Origin: Inia geoffrensis
Lineage: Eukaryota; Chordata; Mammalia; Artiodactyla; Iniidae
Length of the DNA: 64,000 nt
Reading direction: 5' to 3'
Assembly (NCBI GenBank): GCA_036417435.1
Contig: CM070912.1
Span: 21,254,055 to 21,318,054, forward strand
Below are positions 55,973 through 64,000 of this stretch, piece after piece. The notes under the pieces are model-generated. The model made no database searches. It was given only the letters and a program-made list of their open reading frames with translations, and was not told where the DNA came from. Within the stretch, counting starts at the first letter, position 1. Every line of letters begins with the position of its first letter. The position numbers were made by a program, and so were the translations under genes.

Positions 55973-57022
55973 TAGAATGAGAGCTAGACAAATAAAATGG
56001 ATGGTATTCCCACATACTGAAGTTGAGCTGTAACGTGTCCATACAGCAAACAGTTTAGCAAAAGGTTTTTTCCCCCTCTTAATTTATGGTCTTAGTATCT
56101 GAGTGGGCTGGCTTATTTTAAAGAGACAGAGGACTCAATTATTTCAAAGAGGTAAATGTATATGTCTGTGAGCTCCCGCTGGCTGGCAGTGGTGAAATAA
56201 CATGAGTGGGGGAGTGATAACTGCCAGCAAGTGAGAGTATCTCTGTTAAACCTGCTATTTAGGGCTCGTTGCTTGCTTCACGACACTCTGGGTGTTTAAA
56301 TACACCATGCTGAAGATCATTCCCGTTTCCTAGATGAGAAAAACAAGGCCTAGAGGGGTAAGAAAAACCTACACAAATCACAGTGAGTCAGCTGCTTTGT
56401 CTAAAACCTGCTGGATTTAAAATGTTCAAAATGTGAACGCTTTTAAAGACTTTCAGGTTGAATACAAGATTTTAGAAAGCAGCTGGATAATTTTATAGCG
56501 TGTATAACCTGCTGCTAAGATGAATGCAATCAATCTAAAGCCCTCGGAAAATCATCACAGTCCGTGGTAGAGTGTCAGGGTTTCTCGACTCTGTGGCAGG
56601 CGTGGGGATAATCATCCAGCCTCGCGTTAAGTTATGGTCTCTCTAACAGGCAGCAGAGAACGAAAGGGAGACAGGAATCAGCTTGAACACACAAGAGTCC
56701 TTCTCCCCAAGACCAGCGGGGAGGAAGGTGAGTGAGAAGTCACAGAGTCCTCGAGCCTGAAACAGGGCCGGGAAGTGGGATGGCAGAGGCATGTGTGAAA
56801 GCAGAGACTTCCTTTCTAAAGGTGCTCAAAGGAGGATATTTCACAACCACACTCAGAAGCAATCTGGATGCTTTAAAACAATGCTGTGCAGAAGCTCTGC
56901 TTTAGCTACACCTAAAGCCACCATCTTCTGCTCCAGTCTATGTGAACATCAGTCCATTTCTGTTCAAAAAATCTTGCTGGAACACCTAACATATGTTGGA
57001 AACTATAGAAAATATAATCAAG
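55973..57022. other. Mostly single-copy DNA
   Basis: No firm element. A weak reversed MIR core may lie near 56320-56400 ('cctagatgagaaaaacaagg'). No exon is supported. Confidence 0.4.
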
Positions 57023-57024
57023 GA

Positions 57025-57228
57025 GAGGATGCTAGGATTTACTGAATATCTACTACAGGTACTGTACTGGGGACAATGGTTCATATTTCCTCATTTAGTC
57101 TTGGTAAAAATCCCCAAAGTTCTTTGCACCCCTGTTTTCCAGATGAGGAAACTGAGGCCCAGAAAGATAACACGACCTTGCCCAAGGTCACACAGTCAGT
57201 GGAAGAGGCTCATCTGACCCGCAAATCC
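57025..57228 (-). mobile_element. MIR SINE
   Basis: Reversed MIR with a well-kept core: 'ggatttactgaatatctact', 'gatgaggaaactgaggccca', 'gcccaaggtcacacagtcag'. Confidence 0.87.
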
Positions 57229-57429
57229 ATCCTCTTTCAACTACATCTTGCTGCAGCCATGTAACAACAAATAAGACATAACTCCTGCAATTAAAGAGCT
57301 TATCAGTGGGTTGGAAGGAAAGGACACATATTAAAACAATAATTACAGGGTTCTAGAAAACACACAAGGCTGGCCTGATCAGGCAAGAATTCAAGGAGAA
57401 AATGAGACTCCCAACTGAACAAATGTTTC

Positions 57430-58400
57430 TTTCTTATTTATTCTTCTGAATACCATGTGTTGAGAGTTAATCATACTCCTTGCTCTGTGGCTTGTCGTCA
57501 TCATTGGTCTGTGACAGCCCCTTTCTTATGTATTTATAAATTAATGTACACACTTTTCTCTTCATTCCCCTCTCCCACAGGCAGTCCATTCTCATATATT
57601 TATTGGATATCTTTTTGCTTGAGTATGTTCTTGTAAAATGTATATTGTTTGGCATGTAGGTTTAAAAAAATTTACATAAACGGTATTACGCTGAATATCT
57701 CATTCCTTTTCCTGCATTGTTCACTCAGCGCTCTACTTTTTTCTTTTTCTTTTTTTTTTTTTTTTTGCGGTATGTGGGCGTCTCACTGTTGTGGCCTTTC
57801 CCGTCGTGGAGCACAGGCTCCGGATGCGCAGGCTCAACGGCCATGGCTCACGGGCCCAGCTGCTCCGTGGCATGTGGGATCTTCCTGGACCGGGGAACGA
57901 ACCCGTGTCCCCTGCATCGACAGGCGGACTCTCAACCACTGCGCCACCAGGGAAGCCTGGCGCTCTACTTTTAAGGTCTATCTGTGTTGCTTCGTGTTCA
58001 TCTATCTGCTGATGCTGAGGGCTGCAGGAGACTCCACCTGTGCATCCCCACCCCTGTCCACTGACTTTCCTGGGGATGGAGACTGTGTCCAGCTCCCCAC
58101 CTCTATAACTACACTGCAGTATCTTTCCCTGTACATGTCTTTTTACAGAAATTTGTGAGGCTGTCTTTGGGCTATCTGCCCAGGAGTGGAACTCTGGAGT
58201 TTTTGATATGTTTAATTTGACAGTCATGTCAGATCGCTGTACAGAATTAAACTAGTCTGCCTTCCCACCAGCAGTGCCCGAGAGCTCTCATGCCCTCTTA
58301 TCTACTTTGACACATAGCATTTTTCTAACTTTTGCTAGTTTAATAGGTGTGAAATGATATCTCAAATTGTTTTAATTTTAATATCTCCAAGTACAAATGA
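57430..58400 (-). mobile_element. Old L1 (L1M group), interrupted by SINE
   Basis: Reversed L1 sequence on both sides of the SINE: 'acataaacggtattacgctg' on the left; 'tttccctgtacatgtctttt', 'gcccaggagtggaactctgg', 'ccttcccaccagcagtgcc' and 'aataggtgtgaaatgatatc' on the right. Non-coding. Confidence 0.7.
57741..57958 (-). mobile_element. CHR-1 SINE inside old L1
   Basis: A reverse copy with a T tail with C interruptions at the left and the head ending 'ccaccagggaagcc'. The flanks 'gcgctctactttt' (57728-57740 and 57960-57972) are a perfect 13-base duplication. A 169-codon frame across it is not a gene. Confidence 0.95.
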
Positions 58401-58434
58401 GTTCATATAAAGCATACAGGGTTTTTTTAAACTG

Positions 58435-58560
58435 CCTACTATGTGCTTGTCACTGTGGGTGATATGGAACAAGTAGGTGACTTGGTCCAGGACCTTACTA
58501 AGATTACATGAGGGTACAAAGTAAGACCAAGCATATAACAAGGGAGGCATTAAATGTGGG
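58435..58560 (-). mobile_element. Possible L2 LINE 3' fragment
   Basis: 'gcctactatgtgcttgtcac' and 'tgtgggtgatatggaacaag' resemble the reversed L2 end; the rest is too diverged. Confidence 0.4.
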
Positions 58561-58757
58561 AAGACAAAAGGGTTTGCAATGAGACTGGGAACATCACTGT
58601 CCAATGCCGATAATACGTTAACAAGGGCTGACTGGACCTCTTGGCTCAACGCAGCAACGAAGCTGAAGGACCAGTTTACACCTAACCACCCTGAAATGAA
58701 ATCAGACAATAAAAATCTTTTGTTAAAGAGAAGAAAACTCAATTTGAGAAGACTGGA

Positions 58758-58956
58758 GGGGGCTCCCCTGGCGGTCCAGTGGTTAAGACTTTGCCTTCTA
58801 GTTCAGGGGGTGCAGGTTTGATCCCTAGTCAGAGAGCTAAGATCCCACATGCCTTGGGGCCAAAAACCCAAAACATAAAACAGAAGCAATATTGTAACAA
58901 ATTCAATACAGACTTTAAAAATGGTCCATATCAAAAAAAAAAAAAAAAAAAAAAAA
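58758..58956 (+). mobile_element. CHR-family tRNA SINE with different tail
   Basis: The head 'ctcccctggcggtccagtgg' and 'ggtttgatccctagtcagag' is tRNA-like, but the 3' part is 'cataaaacagaagcaatatt', 'gtaacaaattcaatacagac' and 'tttaaaaatggtccatatc', then about 24 A. That tail differs from CHR-1. The flanks 'aagactgga' (58749-58757 and 58957-58965) are a perfect 9-base duplication. Confidence 0.9.
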
Positions 58957-59007
58957 AAGACTGGAACTTTACCAAAAGTTGAATTTACTTTATCAAACAG
59001 CCTTATC

Positions 59008-59211
59008 GGGCTTCCCTGGTGGTGCAGTGGTTGAGAGCCCGCCTGCCGATGCAGGGCACGTGGGTTCGTGCCCCGGTCCGGGAGGATCCCACATGCCGCA
59101 GAGCGGCTGGGCCCGTGAGCCATGGCCGCTGAGCCTGCACATCCAGAGCCTGTGCTCCACAACGGGAGAGGCCACAACAGTGAGAGGCCCATGTACCACA
59201 AAAAAAAAAAA
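59008..59211 (+). mobile_element. CHR-1 SINE
   Basis: A full copy with several CpG-to-TpG/CpA changes ('cctgcacatccagagcc', 'gtaccac'). The flanks 'agccttatc' (58999-59007 and 59212-59220) are a perfect 9-base duplication. It lies only about 50 bases right of the previous SINE and in the same orientation. Confidence 0.95.
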
Positions 59212-59229
59212 AGCCTTATCTTCAACATC

Positions 59230-61075
59230 CTACTAAGTTGCTGATCGTATCTAAGCAAATACAGCCATAATTAAAGAGACATCATATTGCCCTGTAGCAA
59301 AGTAGCCTGAGTTAACATGGACTCTCCTATCAATAGAAATTCTAGATAAAATATTACAGTAAAAATACATAGTTGAGTTCACAAAAAAGAAAGGGAAATC
59401 CCTGAATGGCAGACATGAAGAGAACTTTGATAGTTAGAATGATGCCACAGTGGCCCATAGAGATAACAGACCATTTATAGGCCTTAGCTGATAGAGTTGT
59501 TATGCCCTCAGAAGGACTGAAGGTGTGACCCTAAGCTCATGGGAGGTGGTTACCTGGAATCAAGACCCCTGTATAGAGCTGTGAAACTTGCAAAAGTTGT
59601 CATCCTTGGGAAGGAAGACTAGAGAAATTTGTCCCACTGGCCCAGGGGAACTGTAAGGAACTTTGTCTTTATTCAGGGTTCTGGGAGGAAAAACTAAGTC
59701 TTGAAAACCTGTAACCTTGAGCTTGTGTTGAGCATGGTGCAGGAGTTCCAAAGCAAGAAATTAACACAAAAGTCTGTCCCAGTGCAGCAGAAGCAAATGC
59801 AAAGCCACTCAGTAGAAACACTTCCAACCCAGGACACATAGTACTCACATGGCAGAAACAATCCCCATTAAGATGAGCTTGAAACTTAAAAATTAAAAAA
59901 CACTCCAGGAAATAATCCATCATAATGGAGAATTAAGATGATATGACAAAAGGGGAATGGGTGTTCCCAAGAACTTGAGATAATAAAGCCATTTAAAAGA
60001 AACTATGAAATAAATATGTTTAACATAATTAAAGAGATTAAAAAAACCCAGAAACGTGAATGAAAGAATAGCCCATTATGGGGGAAAAACCAGGCAAATC
60101 CTAGTTTTGGTAAAAGTTCTAACTTTTCCAAAGTGAGCCTTTCTCTTGTTAAAAACAAATACTCTCCAACAAATGAAAAAATACAAAGGAAATTTTCTAT
60201 AGTTTGACACTGAGAGATTAAAGAAGGCAAACAGGGGAGAATATTAAGAGATGAGAGAAATGCGTTAGAAGGTACAACATGTGTCTAACAGGAGGATCTA
60301 GGAGGAAGAAGGGAGAATAGACAATGGGAAAGAAAATACTCAGAGATGATGGCTGAGAATTTCCCAGAATTGATAGAAAGCATTAATCTTCAGATTTAGG
60401 AAACAAAGTATGTTCGGATCAAAATAAAACAAATCCATACTTTAGATACATTGTAGTGAAATTACAGAACATCAAAGAGATAGTGAAAAGCAACCAGAGA
60501 TAAAAGACATATTTGTCTATAAAGGAATCACAACTTGATTCAGAGCAGATTCATCAACGATACGAAAGTTCAGAAGATGCTGGAATTATAGCTTGCAGGG
60601 TCTGAGGAAGAATAACTGCCAACCTAGAATTCTGTACTGAGTTAACTATTAATCAAGAGTGAAGGCAAATAGAGACATTTTCAGAAAAAAAAAGATATTG
60701 ACAGAATTTAGTAAAAACTAGTGAAGGGTATACGTGAGTAGTTAGCAAGTGAACGTAGAAGGAGGAAGTGGATGAAAGATGCAATGGTGACCAAAGGAAT
60801 TAGGAAACCTCTGGATAGATCTACAGAGAAGTTTCCTGTTTTTAGAAAAGGAGGTAATAATGATAATAGGATGTGGGCTGGTAAAAACAAGGTGTAACTA
60901 AAATCCTAGACACAAACACGGTAGATGGGGACTGGTGATAGGGATTTGTATGCTGAGGTTCTTGTATTTGGGGAGAAGAAGGTAAAATATTGACAGGTTG
61001 TAGACTATGAAGTTAAAATTATAAGGATAGCCCCTGAAAGCATCTGAGTATTACAGATAACGTCCAAAGTAGTTG
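59230..61075 (+). mobile_element. Old L1 (L1M group), 5'/ORF1 region
   Basis: Recognised most clearly at 60340-60690: 'gatgatggctgagaatttcc', 'cagaattgatagaaagcatt', 'ataactgccaacctagaatt' and 'gaaggcaaatagagacattt', the decayed ORF1 C-terminal region. Sequence before and after is A-rich and probably the same element. No open frame survives. Confidence 0.6.
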
Positions 61076-61629
61076 AAGGAGAGGAGTCAGTGTGGCTTAC
61101 GGTGTGGGGCAGTGGAAGAAATGTAAGACGTGCCTCGGTAGGACATTGTCATCCACTCCAGAACCACTGATGTCTCTCCTAATAGCATGAGGCAGGTCAT
61201 GAGGGGAATGATAACTGCGCCATTCTCTCCGGACTTGCAGGTGGACAAAATCGCTGCTCCCTCCCAGGGCAGCCAGAAGCTCATTTTCACCTCTTATATG
61301 CACTCTGACACCATCAAAGAATTCCTATTTTGTGAGCTCCTCTGGGTAATTGCAAAAGCAGGCTACATCTCTGAAAGAATAAAGTTTCTTTGCCAAGCAA
61401 AGAATATGCAGACTGAGCGAGAGGTGACCTCCCCGATGTGAGTACAAAGGAAATGATATGGTATGAATGCAACTTAAGGAGTCTTGGGGAAATGTTGTAC
61501 TCCTTGACACCAGGCCACTCTCACTGGGCAAAGCAACCCACTGAATCTCTGATTTCACTTGCTTCTACTTACCTTTGTAAGTCAGGTGCCCATCGCCATG
61601 AAAACCAAAAGTCATAATTGATTTGATGT
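61076..61629. other. Unassigned stretch with an exon-like frame
   Basis: No repeat recognised. A plus-strand frame 61187-61441 (84 codons) contains a splice-acceptor-like 'ctctccggacttgcag' ending at 61232 and a donor-like 'gatgtgagtac' near 61437. The translation is not recognised and overlapping minus-strand frames are equally long, so I do not call a gene. Confidence 0.3.
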
Positions 61630-61644
61630 CAAAGATGACATGCG

Positions 61645-61858
61645 GGGCTTCCCTGGTGGCACAGTGGTTGAGAGTCCGCCTGCCGATGCAGGGGACACGG
61701 GTTCATGCCCCGGTCCGGGAAGATCCCACGTGCCGCAGAGTGGCTGGGCCCGTGAGCCATGGCCGCTGAGCCTGCGCGTCCGGAGCCTGTGCTCCGCAAC
61801 GGGAGAGGCCACAACAGTGAGAGGCCCGCATACCGCAAAAAAACAAAAACAAAAACAA
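61645..61858 (+). mobile_element. CHR-1 SINE, young-looking
   Basis: A full copy with a tail of A runs broken by C. The flanks 'caaagatgacatgcg' (61630-61644 and 61859-61873) are a perfect 15-base duplication. Confidence 0.96.
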
Positions 61859-61873
61859 CAAAGATGACATGCG

Positions 61874-62705
61874 CACTGCACCACAATCTCAGCTTCTTGT
61901 ACCAGCTAAACGCTGGTGGCAGCATCATTGAAACTTCCTTTTGAGTAAAGTTAAAGGCTACTTTTTGTCTTATTCTGCACAACTTTGAGCATTTTTTCCC
62001 TAGAAAATGACCATTTATTTTACATTAAAAAGCTGAGGTAAAAAGATGCTTTTTGCAAGCATCACATTCATAGTGCATGGACTTGAAGGCAGCCAATTTC
62101 CATTGCAATAAGATGAATTCTGCAAAATGTTGCAGGTACATATTTATAAATTTCAGGGGAATGGGAATAGAGTTTTCATCATGTCCTTGAAGACATTTAT
62201 GAGCAAAATGAAGTTAGAAGCACCTAAGACATTAATTCTAACTAGCAGGAGGGATAGGTATGGGGCATATTGGAATCTTTGGGTGAAAGGGGACAAAGCT
62301 GCGTGTCATCTAAAAAAAGAAAGCATATAATATGCTATCTTGAGTTGGAAAAAAAGAGTGGAGTGGCTTCTACCCTGGAAAGAAAATTTCACATAACTTA
62401 CAGAAGTTACCCATGCAAAAGCTTTTGTGTCAAGAAGTAAACAACATTGAGAAATACTGCTCTAAAGTATGATTTAACTTATCAAATGTGATTGACAGGC
62501 CATTCACAATTACAACTATTCTACAGCTATAGGCAGAAAGGAACATTGTACCTCTTCTCCTTTGCTACTTACAATTTTGTTCTTTTCAAGAGCTCTTTCC
62601 AGATTTCCTGAGAAGCTCTTCATTCTCTTGTGAGTCAGCAGTGCAATGTGGTTTCAGTGGGTGCCTGTGAGTGAGGCTGAGTCCTGCCCTGCTCAGGTGC
62701 TACAA
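61874..62705. other. Single-copy stretch, nothing recognised
   Basis: No repeat or exon recognised. AT-rich in the middle. Confidence 0.4.
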
Positions 62706-62707
62706 AC

Positions 62708-62802
62708 CCTCATTGATTCATTCAACAAACAGGTATCAATGTTATTAGGTGCCAGGCGCTGTTCCAGGCACAGAGGAGATGGCCAGGGACAAGGTTGGGC
62801 TT
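62708..62802 (-). mobile_element. L2 LINE 3' end fragment
   Basis: Reversed L2: 'cattgattcattcaacaaac', 'ggtgccaggcgctgttccag', 'gcacagaggagatggccag'. It may extend further right in decayed form. Confidence 0.75.
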
Positions 62803-63160
62803 CATTTTGCAGTAATGCACAGATGTTTGAGGACATTCAGTGTAGTGAGGGAGTGTGTTACACAGGGTTGTTAAGGACAACGTAGGGCTGCACTATGATC
62901 ATCACAGTTTAGTGCAGTTCACAGATGGGGTGACAGTGCCAGCTGGCGTTGCGCAGGGAAGTGTGGGCTGGGCGTTCATGGTTGGGCAGTGAAGGGCAGC
63001 ATCGGGCGGGGCTGGGCAGCGCCGCGACCCTGTGATAAAAACAGTAGATCAGCATTACTATACCTGAGTCTCGGGGTAATGAGACCAAGGCAGGATCTTA
63101 TAGGAAGAAAAAGCATCCCCCGGACTCTTTCCGAGGCTGCAAATGGCAGTAGGGCACACA
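62803..63160. other. Single-copy stretch, partly GC-rich
   Basis: The interval 62938-63020 is locally G/C-rich ('gggcggggctgggcagcgcc'), but too short for a CpG island and without an adjacent exon. Nothing else recognised. Confidence 0.4.
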
Positions 63161-63168
63161 CCCTAGCA

Positions 63169-63398
63169 CAGGGGTCCCCAACCCCCGGGCCGTGGACCAG
63201 TACTGGTCTGCAGCGTGTTAGAAACCGTGCCACACAGCAGGAGGTGAGTGGCAGGCAGGCAAGCGAAGGTTCATCTGCTACTCCCCACCGCTCCCCATCA
63301 CTCGCATTACCACCTGAACCATCCCCAGCCCCCCAATCCGTGGAAAAATTGTCTTCCACGAAACTGGTCCCTGGTGCCAAAAAGGTAGGGGGCCGCTG
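63169..63398 (+). mobile_element. MER1-like hAT-Charlie DNA element
   Basis: It begins 'caggggtccccaacccccgg' and ends 'ggtagggggccgctg', an imperfect terminal inverted repeat. Inside are 'gcacacagcaggaggtgagt'-like and 'gtggaaaaattgtcttccac' motifs typical of this family. The flanks 'ccctagca' (63161-63168 and 63399-63406) are a perfect 8-base duplication, diagnostic of hAT transposition. Non-autonomous; the interior is shorter than the roughly 340 bases I expect. Strand follows the orientation described and is arbitrary. Confidence 0.92.
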
Positions 63399-63406
63399 CC
63401 CTAGCA

Positions 63407-64000
63407 GACCCTGTACCACCCACCATGCCACCTGGAATGAGGAAGAACTGGATTTGCAGTGGTCGCCTGCCTGTATACGCCGTGGTTCTTTCAACAAATT
63501 GTCTCGTCTCTCAATCCCATTCTTGCATTTCTCAATGACCCCTGCCCTTTCATAAATACAGCTCCAGGAGCCTCCACTGCTGGGTTTCAGCAGCCATGGA
63601 CACCTAATCGATAGCTTTTCATAACAATTTTCTCCCCAGCAAGGACTCTGGCCCAAACTATTCAGCTACGACACACCTGGATTGAACTAAACAAAGATGT
63701 CAAAGCAACCAAAGAGGCAATTTGTTATTTATGCTTTTTAAGGACTCATTCTGCAGCTGCTGTAAGAGATAGGAGCCTCCACCAACTGTCAAAAAAGCCT
63801 CTTTGATCCAACGTTGCAGAGGATATTGAATCTGAAGGGTGGTGCTTGGTGGGTCTGCTGGGAACACCTTCCAAAGGAATCCAACATGGATCATTCAAAA
63901 TCCCAGGCCATGGAATGTTGCATCCTGAGTCCCAACTGCATGATGGATTTTTGCTCAAAGAGATTCTAGAGTGAGACAAAGGGGCTTTAAGTCCATTTTC
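63407..64000. other. Single-copy stretch, nothing recognised
   Basis: No repeat or exon recognised to the window end. Minus-strand frames of 64-77 codons have no motif. Confidence 0.4.

Noticed and set aside
57649..58158. 169-codon open frame
   Set aside because: It runs through a CHR-1 SINE and old L1; the GC-rich SINE lacks stops in several frames, so every copy in the window shows such frames.
62938..63020. CpG island / promoter
   Set aside because: Under 100 bases of GC-rich sequence, modest CpG count, and no adjacent exon or transcript signal.
62976..63656. 226-codon minus-strand and 188-codon plus-strand overlapping frames
   Set aside because: Both cross the MER1-like hAT element; long opposing frames arise from its GC-rich sequence. 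No motif or splice structure.
1..64000. Defence system, biosynthetic cluster or other multi-gene system
   Set aside because: No intact protein-coding gene was recognised in the window; the content is mammalian repeats and single-copy non-coding DNA.

Overview
This window reads as nuclear DNA of a cetacean (whale, dolphin or porpoise). The main evidence is eleven copies of the roughly 210-base CHR-1-type SINE (tRNA-Glu-like head, body ending in an A tail). There is also one longer CHR-2-type SINE and two shorter relatives, plus several L1 3' ends of the cetartiodactyl type. I saw no BovB or Bov-A repeats, which argues against a ruminant. No host protein-coding exon, tRNA, rRNA or other RNA gene could be supported on either strand, so the window looks intergenic or like part of a very long intron. 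There are no bacterial-type operons, CRISPR arrays or phage genes.

Layout. 1-8.3 kb: L2, MIR, MLT1, MER5 and old L1 fragments with two CHR-1 SINEs, one CHR-2-type SINE and an L1 tail whose 5' part is inverted. 8.3-13.2 kb: one old, decayed L1 (+ strand) used as a landing pad by at least five later elements. 13.2-15.2 kb: MIRs and single-copy AT-rich DNA. 15.26-21.07 kb: a nearly full-length L1 (+) with a clear 12-base target-site duplication; both ORFs are broken. 21-35.5 kb: MIR/L2-rich single-copy DNA with one split MIR, a solo LTR and two SINEs. 35.5-36.3 kb: an element-free stretch rich in homeodomain-like sites. 36.3-38.8 kb: an old L1 on the minus strand. 38.8-41.1 kb: three LTR-type repeats. 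41-47.2 kb: L2/MIR, two head-to-head CHR-1 SINEs and another element-free stretch. 47-52.9 kb: L1 pieces of several ages. 53-57.2 kb: LTRs, a MER20 nested in an LTR, and a palindromic repeat. 57.2-61.9 kb: old L1 in both orientations with four SINEs. 62-64 kb: a MER1-like hAT element with a perfect 8-base duplication, and single-copy flanks.

The window's content is therefore a record of successive transposition rather than a set of cooperating genes. Relative ages can be read from nesting: L2 and MIR and old L1/LTR/hAT elements are oldest, then cetartiodactyl L1s, then CHR SINEs. I found no convincing undescribed gene system. The most checkable leads are the element-free candidate regulatory stretches, the young SINE insertions with perfect duplications, the twin-primed L1, the palindromic repeat, and the pair of direct L1 3' ends 31 kb apart. 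Family names come from recalled consensus sequences, not from a search, so subfamily labels are provisional and old-element ends are approximate.
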